Assembly (NCBI GenBank): GCA_002007465.1 | Contig: LNAC01001205.1 | Span: 124,699 to 188,698, forward strand | Length of the DNA stretch: 64,000 bases | DNA from: Ailurus styani | Taxonomy: Eukaryota > Chordata > Mammalia > Carnivora > Ailuridae | Reading direction: 5' to 3' | In this document: positions 12,061-22,984 of the stretch, in pieces | Numbering within the stretch: position 1 is the stretch's first letter | Layout of the letters: each line of letters starts with the position of its first letter | Made by a program: the position numbers and the translations under genes | The notes under the pieces: model-generated | What the model was told of the DNA's origin: nothing | Database searches by the model: none | Seen by the model: only the letters and a program-made list of their open reading frames with translations

Positions 12061-12879
12061 CTGCATATTATGGAAAGAGCAAAAATAAGTCAGTGAGGAA
12101 ATAATTAAAATAAGAGGTATTGTTCCTGCCTTTAAGCAGCCAACACTCTTAATAGTCTAAGAACACAAACCAGGCACTAGGACAGGTTTAGAGAATAAAT
12201 ACCATACTGGGTATATGTATATAAGTGTATGCATGTATGGGTAACAAGTGGATACACTGACGGACTTATCTAGAGAGATGGGAACAGTGCCATTTAAAAT
12301 ACAATGGTCACAACTCAAAACCCAGGGGTACAAATGAAAGCTGTCTCTCCTTCTCTAGGACTCTTTCTGAGTTTCCAGGTATATAGCCAAATTCTGATTG
12401 GAAAGAGCTTTGCTTTATTCATAATTTTTTCATATTTTATCTTCTATTAAGGATAAGTGGGGGCCATCTAAGGATTCTGAAGTCCCTTCAACGTCTCATT
12501 AAAGCTCATGTGGAAACATTGTTTAAATGCTGATTGAGCACATGGGCACATTTTTAAGAAACAAAAATACAGGAACATTTGGGTTCTGATTCTTAGTAAA
12601 CCCTGTTTATTTTACTCTAATTCTGGTGTCCCCTGTTCCTTAACACCTATATTCTAATTACATTCATGTTAAAGTTTCAAATTCGTAAGACAGAGTATAG
12701 GAAACATATGGCGTGCTTGTTACACAAGTAGCTTCAGGGAGAATCACTGCCACCTGAACACCAAGAGATTGGTCTGGGGCCCAGAAGAGAAAAAAAAAAA
12801 AAAAAGAGTATTCCACTTTTCCAGACTCTGCTGTTTTTAAGGCAGTACCTCCGTCCAGAGGTTTGTTTCTCATGCATCC
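12061..12879. other. Unique sequence, no gene seen
   Basis: No recognised repeat beyond a short A-run (12789-12805). The 69-codon reverse frame at 12664-12873 spans that A-run and looks spurious. Confidence 0.5.
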
Positions 12880-13065
12880 ATCACTTCTGTACTGTGTCTT
12901 GACTACAAGCTCTCAAGTCAAGTCATTAACCTGTCCCAGTCAAGTCAGTAAACCTCAAACTGCAAATTGTGGATAATTGCAATAATCCTAATTTTTCAGG
13001 GCTGTTGCAAGGCTTATCTGTGACAAATGTGTGAAAGCAACTAGAAACCTCTGAAACCTCTCACA
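12880..13065 (+). repeat. MIR SINE fossil
   Basis: Sense order 'agtcattaacctgtcccagt', 'taaacctcaaactgcaaatt', 'ggataattgcaataatccta', 'cagggctgttgcaaggctta' fits the MIR core and tail. Confidence 0.6.
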
Positions 13066-14604
13066 GGTACTCACCTAGTACGAGAACATGTGTTTCAACA
13101 GCACTGCTATCCTTGAGTTTCTGGGGAATAAGAGTAGAATTTTATCTTGCGTGGAACTTCCCTTTCCCTAATCTCCCTCCTAAGAAGTCTGAAAGGGTAT
13201 CCAGCAGGAGAGGAAAGTGACCCTCGGAATGAGGATGAAATGAGATGGCAGCAGTGGGAGGAGAGTGAGAACAGGGAGAGCCAGGGAGAGAGACTGTTTA
13301 ATGTTTGAAACCAGTGCCAAGCTAAATGAGAAACAGGAGTCTGCGTACCTGTACCTTACCTCATCGGTATATAATCTGTAACCTGAGATCCCCTCGCAGA
13401 GAAGTAAAAACAGCAGGGCGCTTCAGCAGCCTGGGGTTTGGCTGAGTGGGGGAGAGCCAACATGGGGAAGGATAAAGAGACCAGGCAAGTATGTAAGTCA
13501 CCTGGTCTGGGTGAGACCTCCTCTTCCCCCATCCCCAGGGTGACGTGGGGGGGAATGTAGCCAAAAGAGGTGGCATCAAGGGCATAACAGGAAAACCTTC
13601 GGGGGTAGGGGTTGAGCAGGAGGATGAGCTGCCCTAGAGGCACGGGACTTTGTCACAGACGCTATGACCTTTCCTCACAGGGAAGCATCACTGGAGTTCT
13701 GAGCCTGCGTGCTCCCACCATGATCAAGGCACATGAACTCGTCGAGGAGCCGCAAGGGCTCACTCAGGTGCACAGCAGACGAGACTGCTTTTCCAGGTAG
13801 GGAGCTGGCTCCTTGCAGGGTGGAAGCAGTGATTTGCTAACCGGTTGCCCCACTCTTGGGGAACACATGTTCCCTGAGTGAGTGAGCTGGTGAATCCCTA
13901 AAACGGTGTGCTCCCCTCCTTCAGGGTAGAAGCTAGTCCCTCTCACGTAACTATGCTTGTCATAGGTTTGTCATCAGGTATGCCATTGGTGGATAGGCTT
14001 GTCCCTGGTGAGCTCCTATTAGAGGGAGACAGTGATCAAGCAGAAAGGGGATGAAGCTGATTTTTAATTAATCACGTAAAAAATCAGGGCCTGGGAATGC
14101 CTTTTCACATTCTTTGGGGTGATCATAGATGGGATGCTATTAATACAAGGAACCTAATTTTGAGAATTCCTAATGTTGAGTCAACCCTGTGTTTGTTAAA
14201 TAAAACTTACTTGCATTAAAAAATAATTTAAAAATTCATGTCGAAGATGTTAGATTTCAGAATGGATCCCAAACTTCAAATCCTCTTAATAATATTTAAA
14301 AAATAACCCAGGCCCTTTGGCTAAGCAAATTTCACCCTGATATTTCAAGTAGGTTTTACACTACCTTTGCAGGACTCCATTTGTTCATACAAATGGGCTT
14401 TGTTCATTCACTTTGCAAGAATTCAAATATTTTTCCCATTGCCATGGGAAAAGAAGGCAGAATTTTTGTTTCAATTTGCCTCTCGTCCACAAACAGGGTT
14501 ATCAATGTCTTATTTACTACGAATAACCCAGAGAGAAAGGCTGTGAGCTCTCCCTGGCTTCCCTGGATGACATCACAGAGACAGATCAGCAGAGTAGAAA
14601 CAGG
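13066..14604. other. Unique, moderately G+C-rich sequence
   Basis: No named repeat. Open frames overlap on both strands (13356-13643 on -, 13612-13800 on +, 14381-14680 on +) but match nothing I recognise. An AG at 13680 and a CAG|GTAG at 13796/13797 could bound a 116-base exon; this is weak and treated under findings. Confidence 0.45.
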
Positions 14605-14798
14605 AAAAGATGGAGCTACACAGACCTGGACTAGAATTCCGGCTCTCCCTCACAAGCTCTGTAACCCCCAGGAGACTTAAATCATCTCTCAGCTGCGTTC
14701 AACTGCCTTTCCTGCAAAAATTGGAAGAGTAGGGCTTACCTCATTGGGTGAATTTAACGATTTAGTAAAATGGTGTATGAAGAAGCCCCTAGAGTCAT
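14605..14798 (+). repeat. MIR SINE fossil
   Basis: Sense MIR: 'cagacctggactagaattcc', 'ggctctccctcacaagctct', 'ccaggagacttaaatcatct', 'aaaaattggaagagtagggc', 'ttacctcattgggtgaattt'. Confidence 0.8.
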
Positions 14799-14800
14799 AC

Positions 14801-15292
14801 TACCTAGTTGAAATATAATCACAAGGAACCAATGTGATTTTAAATTTTCTAGTAGCCTCATTAACAAACAGGGAACTGTTTATTACAACAATATATTTCA
14901 TTTAATCTAATATGTTAAAAATATTATTTCAAGACCTAATCAGTAGAAAAACTTATGCCAAGATATTTTATGTTCTATTTTTTCTAGTAAGTCTTCAAAA
15001 GCCAATTTGTATTTTATACTTCTGACACATCTCAATTCAGACACTAAATTCTCATAGAAAATGCTTAATCTATATTTAGATTTCTTAAAACTTACATTTG
15101 AAAAATAGAGTCACATACCCAAGTTGTTCCAAAAGTACCTAAAAGTTTCCCAAAAACTGAATCAAGTATCAGCGTTTTAAATTTAAAATGAATGCAATTA
15201 CAGAGCCAATTCCTCAGTCATACTAGCTCCCCCTTCCAGTGCTCAACAGTCATATGTGACTAGTAGTTACCACCTTGAACCATGCAGTCTTA
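14801..15292. mobile_element. hAT-type non-autonomous DNA transposon fossil
   Basis: Starts in 'agttgaaatataatcacaag' and runs through 'ttaaattttctagtagcctc', 'atatttcatttaatctaata', 'taagtcttcaaaagcc', 'acacatctcaattcagac' and 'aattcctcagtcatactagc', ending in 'tgctcaacagtcatatgtga' and 'ctagtagttaccaccttg'. This is the motif order of a common mammalian hAT/MER-class element. It encodes no transposase. Confidence 0.82.
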
Positions 15293-15332
15293 GAGCAATG
15301 CTGGGCAGATAGTAGGTACTCAATAAATGAAA
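15293..15332 (+). repeat. Short MIR/L2-type 3' tail
   Basis: 'tgggcagatagtaggtactc' followed by 'aataaatg' is the 3' tail shared by MIR and L2. Only about 40 bases remain. Confidence 0.55.
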
Positions 15333-15469
15333 TATTTTCTTCTGTCACCAGTATCTTATCTGAATCTCAAGGTTGAGCGCTGACTTTCCAACTTTGAGAA
15401 TAGTGTAAATAACATCTACAATGTGTTTACCCTAGGTTGAGAAGCAAAGATTGAGATGGCATAATTTCT

Positions 15470-15664
15470 TTAAAAAAAAAAAAAGATTTAGTGGTGGGGA
15501 GGTATGGGCAGAGGGAGAGAGAAAGAGAATCTTCAGGCAGACTCCCCTCTCGGGAAGGAGCCTGCGGTGGGTGGGTCTCAATCCCATGACCTTGAGATCA
15601 TGACCTGAGCTGAAAACAAGAGTGCAATGCACAAAGGACTAAGCCACCCAGGCGCCCCGTGGCA
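15470..15664 (-). mobile_element. CAN-SINE, older copy
   Basis: Reverse-strand SINE: T/A tail region 'aaaaaaagatttagtgg', 'cagactcccctctcgggaag', 'gagatcatgacctgagctg', head 'ctaagccacccaggcgcccc'. Candidate TSD gcataatttct at 15459-15469 and 15665-15675. Confidence 0.95.
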
Positions 15665-15675
15665 GCATAATTTCT

Positions 15676-18084
15676 ATTTGTCATTGCACATATTACTTAA
15701 AATTGTCTTCAGGAACTGTAGCCAGCAAGCTGCTCTAGTTTTGGAATGCATTTCAGTTAGCCTTACTGCTCACACTACAGCTTCCTGGCTTGCCCCACCT
15801 CAAGTGATAAATAATAACACCAATGTCTCCCTTGCATGAACAATATGAACTTATAAGGGAGAGAGTCAGCTTCACCAATCAAATACCACTGCTTTGGAAA
15901 TTCACAAACTCTAGGATAAACACAAATATCCATGTGCTGCTAAAATCCATAACTCATCTTTTAAAACACATCCCACGTTAAAACTTTACAAAAAATGTTC
16001 AAATGCCACAGCTGCTAGTCTGAATCTAACTATCCCATGAATATATGACCTGCTTTTAAGAATGCAGAGTGCTAACAGGACTTAAGTCCATCTGTTTTTG
16101 TTTTTTTTCTTCAAAGATGTAGAAATCTGAGAAACAGAAGATTCAACAAGTTAGCCAGATCACTACCTCATTCTGTAATCAGAGTCTGTGGTCCTTGCAA
16201 GGGTTTTGCATCTCAAATTTTGATGACCATGGCATTTTTTCCTAGATCTCATGAAAAGACACAGAGCCATCAGATATCCTCAAATGCGTGGTAGCATGGT
16301 TAAAATGTTCTTAGATAAATGGATATCTATCGGTGTATGCCCCACATCCCTTCCCCACACCTCCAGTAACATCTTCCAGATAGCCCTCTGAAAGAATGGA
16401 CTTCCCTTTGGAGGTAGCCTTGTGGGACTCTCAATTAAACTGTTCTGTCCTCTCTGCCAACAAATACACCTTTGGCCCAAACTAAACCAATCAGTTTCTT
16501 TCTCCTTGAAATCTGAATCTTGAGCAAAGTGTTACAAGGATTCAAAATGATGGTAGCTCTCTCATTCTGACAACTTGACATTCTGACTTTGAAGAGACTG
16601 TCTAGAAGTTCTCCCATCAGATCTTAAGAGCTTTCTTGCTTCTCCTTTCCAAGGACTGGCCTTAGACTGGGGCTTTTTTCTTTAATCTCACGACTCCAAG
16701 GCCTTCAATAAGTTTCTTTGCTTTTTTTTTTCCCCCTCTGAAATAGCCCAGAATCTGTCTTTTGCTCGAACCCAGTCATTCCTAACTGCAATAATAGGTA
16801 ATGTTCTGTTATCAAATATTAAGTCTCTCAGGCCCAGGCCTGTTTGGCCAAAATGAACTTGCTGCTCTTTCTCTAATCATGCAGACAAAGATGCCCATTA
16901 ATGAGCTCATGAAGTTGAGTAACAGTCTCAGACAATTGCTTTTCAGTCTCCCAAGAGCCCTAATTAGAATCCTTTATTTGTCTCCAACTCAGGCAACCTT
17001 TGCTATGGAGGTGAGGATCCTTGAAGAACATAGAGAGAATCTTCAGATTATTTTGGTATGAGAAAAACCCTTTAGAGTGATTCTACCTGATAACGTTGTC
17101 AAACACAGTCATCCTGCAAAATCAAGTAAAACCGAGCTGGACTCTGAGCAAATATATTTTCATTTTCAGGGAAGATAGTCCATACATGGAACTTCTCACT
17201 CATGTTTCACTTTTTTGCTAATCTTCATTTTTTCATTATCAAGTTGAATGGCCTTTTGTATTTCTAATTGAATAGGTACTTGGCAAGTTGGGCAAGTTGG
17301 AGAAGGTTTAAGCTGTCTCTAGTATCAGAAACAAACAGAAATGTACAATGAAATAGAAATATTGTTGACAGGCAAAATATTGACAAGGACCAGCTTCTAC
17401 ACATAGAATACAGTGTGTCTTAAGGATGCAAAGCTACTTGTGTACTTAGAGAAATACAGGCCTAATTGTTCGGCACAGCATAGTGGAAAACTACTACCCA
17501 AAGTTACACACAGTGCAAGGGTACAAGCTAATTTTTTGGCAGTCTACATTACCAAAGATCATTTTTTAAATTAAGCTATCTCCTGCCCCCATTCCCATTT
17601 CTTGAGGAATGTTTTCTTTTCCTCTGCAGCATTACTACCAGCTCCCATGTTTCAAACACCTATGTTGACCTTGAGATCAAGCCACAGATCCTCCTCTTTC
17701 CTCATTAGCAAAAAGGTTGTTTGGGAGAAACTATGTGGTGCCACATTCTCCTAGTATGTTATCTATGCCTTGATAGTGAGAAACATACATTTGAAAGTTC
17801 CATAAATTCTTTCAGGTCGTTCAGGCCCCATCTGAAATCCTAATGCAACAATTTGCAGAGCTAAAGCCCAGCAGCCTATAAAAATGAGTGCAGATGCCCA
17901 GAATCTTCCCTGGGGAATAGCAGCTACACAGAGCTGACTTAGGTAAAGGGAACAATCGTGCCCAGTAGGTCTCCCATTACCTGCATGTGTCTCAAGCCTT
18001 AGCCCCATTTATGGGGACTAACATGGAATGACATTTTTATATTAGGGAAAAAAATTATGGAATAGTCTATCTAAAACACTTTGT
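15676..18084. other. Repeat-free block, no gene seen
   Basis: About 2.4 kb with no repeat recognised, long relative to the repeat density around it. It holds open frames of 60-86 codons (for example 16801-17061 on +) without recognisable domains. The 16660-17060 part has A/T-rich motifs and is a candidate conserved noncoding element (see findings). Confidence 0.5.
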
Positions 18085-18104
18085 ATAAAGGCTAAAGGCC
18101 TTAG

Positions 18105-18580
18105 ATGTCCATCAACAGATGAACAGATAAAGAAGATGTGGTGTATATATATGCAATGGAATATTATGCAGCCATCAAAAAATGAAATCTTGTCATTTGC
18201 AGCAATGTGGATGTAGCTGGAGGGTATTATGCTAAGTGAAATAAGTCAATCAGAGAAAGACAGTTATCATATGATATCACTGATATAAGGAATTTGAGAA
18301 ACAAGGCAGAGGATCATAGAGGAAGGGAGGGAAAAATGAAATAACACGAAACTAGAGAAGGAGATAAACCATAAGAGACTTCTAATCAGGAAACAAACTG
18401 AGGGTTGCTGGAGGGGAGTGGGGTAGGAGGATGGGGTGGTTGGGTGATGGACACTGGGGAGGGTATGTGTCGTGGTGAATGCTTTGAATTATGTAAGACT
18501 GATGAATCACAGACCTGTATCCCTGAAACAAATAACATATTATATGTTAATAAAAAAATAAATTAAAAAATAATTTAAAA
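18105..18580 (+). mobile_element. Carnivore L1 3' end, 5'-truncated
   Basis: Begins in the ORF2 C-terminal coding region ('gatgtccatcaacagatgaa', 'tggaatattatgcagccatc', 'tgctaagtgaaataagtcaa') and runs through the 3' UTR ('cataagagacttctaatcag', G-rich tract, 'acagacctgtatccctgaaa') to an A-rich tail. A 20-bp TSD with one mismatch flanks it: 18085-18104 and, beyond the SINE, 18790-18809. It is a relatively recent, severely 5'-truncated insertion. Confidence 0.97.
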
Positions 18581-18591
18581 AATAAAGGCTA

Positions 18592-18787
18592 GGGGTGCCT
18601 GGGTGGCTCACTCATTAAGTGTCTGCCTTCGGCTCAGGTTATGGTCCCAGAGTCCTGGGATCGAGCCCCACATCGAGCTCCCTGCTCAGCGGGAAGCCTG
18701 CTTCTCCCTCTCACACTCCCCCCACTTGTGTTCCCTCTCTCTCGTTGTGTCCCTCTCTGTCAAACAAATAAAATCTTTAAAAAAAAT
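18592..18787 (+). mobile_element. CAN-SINE inserted in the L1 target-site duplication
   Basis: Sense SINE from 'ggggtgcctgggtggctcac' to the 'aaataaaatctttaaaaaa' tail. The 12-bp TSD aaataaaggcta at 18580-18591 and 18788-18799 lies within the 3' TSD of the L1 just upstream, so this SINE arrived after the L1. Confidence 0.97.
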
Positions 18788-18859
18788 AAATAAAGGCTAA
18801 AGGACTTAGGTTCTCACCTGGAGAAAGGAGACGTTGCTTCAAAAACTGAAGGGTCTGAG

Positions 18860-19087
18860 GGTGCCTGGGTGGCTCAGTGGGTTAAAGCCTCTGCTTTTGG
18901 CTTAGGTCATGATCTCAGCGTCCTTGGATCGAGGCCCGCATCGGGCTCTCTGCTCAGCAGGGAGCCTGCTTCCTCCTCTGCTTCCTCCTCTCCCTGTCTC
19001 TCTGCCTGCCTCTCTACCTACTTGTGATCTCTCCCTCTGTGTCAAATAAAGAAATAAAAACTTTAAAAACAAAAACAAAAACAAAAC
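18860..19087 (+). mobile_element. CAN-SINE (SINEC), young arctoid type
   Basis: Complete sense copy with head 'gtgcctgggtggctcagtgg' and the 'gttaaagcctctgc' variant. A short internal duplication of 'ttcctcctctgc' lies around 18969-18990, and the tail is '(aaaac)n'-like. A perfect 18-bp TSD, aaaactgaagggtctgag, is at 18842-18859 and 19088-19105. Confidence 0.98.
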
Positions 19088-19105
19088 AAAACTGAAGGGT
19101 CTGAG

Positions 19106-19799
19106 ATTTTACTCTACTTGCAAACTAACAAATCAGCCTGCCACAGTTTCATGGATGCTGGTGGAAGACACAAGACTCCTGAGTCAGAGGCAAAGGGTTT
19201 TATCACTAGTAGTGGACATCAAGCAGCAAGAACAATATATTTGCTACAGTTCTTCTGGCCCCCAGGTATCACAGAAGTGGCACAGGTGGGTTCAGCAGGC
19301 CACTGTGATAACAGAGGGCCCCTAAAATTAGGGAAGCCACACCTTGTACAAAAGGCACTAGGCATGCTTACCTTCCAGGCACAGTCTAGAGGGAACACCA
19401 TCTTTATTGTACTCAACTGCAAGGAAACATGCCCTTCACTCAGAAGGGAGAAACTTTATCTTCCAAAGCTATTCATTCTATGAACGTCTTTGAAAAGAGA
19501 GTTCAGAAGAAAACCAATCAGCGCCTCTACATGCAAGACGTGCCCAAACACAAGGTTACACAGAAAAGGATGGTTTCCTAACATTACTGACCTAGGCCCA
19601 ATTTTCTATAAAATTTTAGAGATTGTTTTTGGGTAAAACATGACTAAAGGTAGGCAATAACTATTTAAGTTTAGTTCTTAAAGAGAGACTTCTTACTTAG
19701 TCTTTCCATTCTGGGCATCATGGTCTCAGTTGTAATCATCAGTAGAATCAACCCAGTTCAGGAATCTCTCCTTCAGGATAAAGGCACAGATTTTACTTT
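19106..19799. other. Unique sequence, no gene seen
   Basis: Contains a 121-codon + frame (19118-19483) and an overlapping 67-codon - frame. No domain, no Kozak context of note, and no repeat recognised. Chance open frames are likely in this G+C-richer patch. Confidence 0.45.
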
Positions 19800-20023
19800 G
19801 TTTTTTGTTGTTGTTTTGTTTTGTTTTGTTTTTGAGAGAGAGTGTCATGCTCACACGCAGGAGTTGGGGGTAGGGACAGAGGGAGAGGTGGAGAGACAAA
19901 TCTCACGCAGGCTTCACACCCAGTGCAGAGCCCAGTGTGGGGCTTGACCTCACAGCCCTGAGATCATGACCTGAGCCAAAACCAAAAGTTGGTAGCTTAA
20001 TCAACTGAGCCACCCAGGTCCCC
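19800..20023 (-). mobile_element. CAN-SINE, older copy
   Basis: Reverse-strand SINE with '(ttg)n/(ttttg)n' tail, 'cagtgcagagcccagtgtgg', 'gagatcatgacctgagccaa' and head 'ctgagccacccaggtcccc'. The 75-codon + frame at 19720-19947 is largely this SINE. Confidence 0.95.
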
Positions 20024-20129
20024 TAATTATTTTTTAATTCAAAATATTAAATGTATTCTTGTGAATGACTAAACCTACCGTATTGAGTGAACTGTATAGA
20101 TGACTTACTAAAAATGTAGATGTACTTGG

Positions 20130-20352
20130 TATTAATTGTAGGCTTAGCATGTGATAAGTACTTTGTACACCATATTTTATTAAATCTTTATGAAAACCTC
20201 TCAGTGTTATTATCTCCATGGTTGATACGTAAAGAAGTCTCAGTGAAAAAATTATCCAATGTAATTAGAAAAAAGCAAGATTAGGATTTGAACAGAGATC
20301 TAGCCAATGCCCAAATCAGGTGCTTTTCTTCTATGCTACACTGCCTCTCCAA
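20130..20352 (-). repeat. MIR SINE fossil
   Basis: Antisense MIR: 'gtgataagtactttgtacac', 'tattttattaaatctttatg', 'gttattatctccatgg', 'aggatttgaacagagatcta', ending 'tctatgctacactgcctc'. Confidence 0.85.
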
Positions 20353-20865
20353 ATAGCTGTTTCGTGCTTAAATGTATGTGTATAAAATGTATAATGTATG
20401 TATATAAAAATAAAAAATCATAAAGGCATCAATACAGTGATGGTCCACTATTAACTATCAATTCTATCTTTCTAAGGCATTGGTAAAACCTTTAATTGGA
20501 AGTAGTCAGTGTCCTATCTTAGTTCTGCAACTTAGGACTAAGCTTTAATTAAAGATCTTCATCTTAACCCTGTTTGTATACACTTAGGGCTGCAATGACA
20601 TGAAGATTTGCCTGGTCAAAAGTGCTATCCTTTATTTCATACTCCAGAAAGTAAGAATAAGTTTCCCGTTAAGTCATTGGCCAAAATCAACTTAATGATT
20701 TTTCTTAGATAGTACAGATATAATAGTCCAATGGTAGAAGTAGATTGTGTGGGTTCTACACCATATGTCAGTCACCTTTGACCGACAAGTCTGCATTCCT
20801 TTCTGATCTACACTGGCCCCTGAGAATTAACCAGCTTTCTGTCTAAAGGTTATATATCCAGCACG
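20353..20865. other. Unique sequence, no gene seen
   Basis: A+T-rich, with a small direct repeat of 'atgtatgtgtataaaatgta' type near 20370-20405. No repeat family or gene recognised. Confidence 0.5.
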
Positions 20866-21097
20866 AGAGGGAGAGCATGGGGTCATGGGGGGTTGGGAGG
20901 GAAAAAAATGAAACAAGATGGGACTGGGAAGGGAGAAAAACCATGAGAGACTCTTAATCTCACAAAACAAATGGAGGGTTACTGGGGGGTGGGAGAGTAG
21001 GGATAGGGTGGCTGGGTTATGGACATTGGGGAGGGTTTGTGCTTTGGTGAGTGCTATGAAAGATGTAAGCCTGATGATTCACAGACCTGTACCCCTG
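20866..21097 (+). mobile_element. Carnivore L1 3' UTR, upstream part
   Basis: Sense L1 3' UTR: 'aaatgaaacaagatgggact', 'agagactcttaatctcacaa', the G-rich tract, and 'cctgatgattcacagacctg' ending abruptly in 'tacccctg'. It has no poly-A tail here. Its last 115 bases (20983-21097) recur at 21375-21488. Confidence 0.93.
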
Positions 21098-21374
21098 TTG
21101 GTAAATGTCTGTACATGTGCCTGTGAATTTGGACAGATAAAATTTTTGGAGATTGAAATAACAGGGGCTCTGCCCCATTTTGTCTCAGACTTAAGTAGAA
21201 GGGGATAGTACCCCTGAGAAGGTACAGTCACAGTCATCAGTAATCACTCCGAGTCCTGCAGGTGGACACTGCAGAGAATGCCTTATGACCCTTTGCAAAC
21301 CTGGCAAAGACAGCTTTTGTGAGACACCTCCCCTGACCTCTATATTACTTTTCCAACACCCAACATTCCAGCTT
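21098..21374. other. 277-base non-L1 spacer between repeated L1 segments
   Basis: Unique-looking sequence between the two copies of the L1 segment. No repeat or gene recognised. A 103-codon reverse frame (21191-21502) covers most of it and runs into L1, so it is not a gene. Confidence 0.7.
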
Positions 21375-21529
21375 TGGGGGGTGGGAGGGTAGGGATAGGG
21401 TGGATGGGTTATGGACAGTGGGGAGGGTTTGTGCTTTGGTGAATGCTGTGAAAGATGTAAGCCTGATGATTCACAGACATGTACCCCTTGGGCAAAGAAC
21501 AAAAAATTAAATTAAATTTTAAAAAAAAC
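21375..21529 (+). mobile_element. Carnivore L1 3' UTR, second copy with tail
   Basis: Repeats 20983-21097 with a few substitutions, then continues into a normal L1 3' tail ('aaaaaattaaattaaatttt', A-run). It may be the original 3' end of the same L1, with the spacer and a duplicated 115 bases inserted, or a separate short insertion. Confidence 0.93.
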
Positions 21530-21747
21530 CGCATCGTGTAAAACTTTCTGTCTCTCTTTGCCATTGCCTTCATTTGTGCCAATAATGGACTTGTGAAGTG
21601 GTGAAAACTAGAAATGATAGGGAAATGAATGCCCCTTTTTCCGAAAGAAGATCCTTTACAGACCCATTTGCCCTTTGCCAGGAAGAAGATGGCTTTTAGA
21701 AAGAGTTCTTGGTTCTCTGAAGCATTTTATTTAATTACCTCATGTTA

Positions 21748-21751
<4 letters not shown>

Positions 21752-21795
<44 letters not shown>

Positions 21796-21796
21796 C
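21752..21796. repeat. (TG)n microsatellite
   Basis: About 20 uninterrupted TG units followed by 'gcgtgc'. Confidence 0.98.
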
Positions 21797-21849
21797 ATAT
21801 TTTACAAAACGAATATGAATGAATAAAGGGAATGATTAAGGAAAGGTGA

Positions 21850-22070
21850 CAAGAAGTTAATATTTAATGTTTCTTGTTGGATGCCTTATTTATATTAGGT
21901 AATTTAATAATAGTTCAACCACACACCAGCACGTCCATGTGAAACAAGACAACTGAGGTTTGGAAATACTAGCTAATGTGCTCAAGTCCATGGGACTACC
22001 TAGGGCGGATCTAGGATTTAAATTGAGGCCTGAATCCAAAGCCCCATGGTATTTCCCCAACTGCATAAAT
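21850..22070 (-). repeat. MIR SINE fossil
   Basis: Antisense MIR: 'gccttatttatattaggtaa', 'gaaacaagacaactgaggtt', 'agctaatgtgctcaagtcca', 'ctaggatttaaattgaggcc', 'tgaatccaaagcccc'. Confidence 0.85.
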
Positions 22071-22984
22071 GCATCTTATAAACCATGGGCATAAAACATG
22101 CCATGAAGATGGGCTCTCCTAAATGTATCTTTGGAAAGTTTTTCAGGAAACGGAGAGGAGAGATTTGGGGGTGGCTGGGGGATAAAAATGATTCTGACAG
22201 ATATTTAACTACCCCGACCTTCCCGCAGGGGAAGGTATTCACTACAGAGTTCAAGCATGCCCTTAACAAAAACCTTCCAGATCATGGCCAGCTTTTCCCT
22301 CCAGCAAACCACTGCTCGCTGAAAGAACTCCAGAGGCTTATCCTGTGACCTGACATTTCTAACGCAGGATGGATAAGTCGGTAAAATCTAGGGCCAGAGA
22401 CAGGTACAAGGGAGTCTGGAGCAGCACTCTCCCCAGATCTTTCCACCACATGCTGAAGGTGTCACAGGGCCCTACAGTTAACACCTAATTACTATCTACC
22501 AGGATTCTGCAGATCATTTACATACGAATAATGGTTCAGATGCCCAAGTCAACAGCCAAGTGGTGAAAACCAGAAATGATGTGTGAAACAAGAAGACAAT
22601 GAAGGGAACGAGGTTTCTAAATAAAAGCATTGGGGGGAGGGGGGATGGAGTGGGTGGGCAGCCAGCAGTCAAGGGGAAAAACCAGAGACGCATGGTTATT
22701 TTCTCTTTTTCCCAGTGAGCAACTTAAGATGTCAGTGGAACACTGCCCATTATCCCCAGAACCTCGGCTCTATTCACTGCGGACTTGCCACAGGCTGAGC
22801 CCCAGATCAAGGAGAGCGATGACTGCCAGCCAAGGCTCCACGCCAGTCTGGAAAACTATTCAGGAGAGTTTGTTTATTTTCTCCAATGGTCCCACAAAAA
22901 AATTTTGGACCCCTCGCATACAACCTTCTCAAAACTTTGGTGATGAGATCATGAAATGTTTCACCTCATCTCAAAGCTCTTAAT
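22071..22984. other. Unique sequence, no gene seen
   Basis: No recognised repeat. Open frames of 83-117 codons (22085-22348 and 22630-22983 on +) lack recognisable domains. The G-rich 'ggggggaggggggatgg' patch lies near 22631. Confidence 0.45.
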
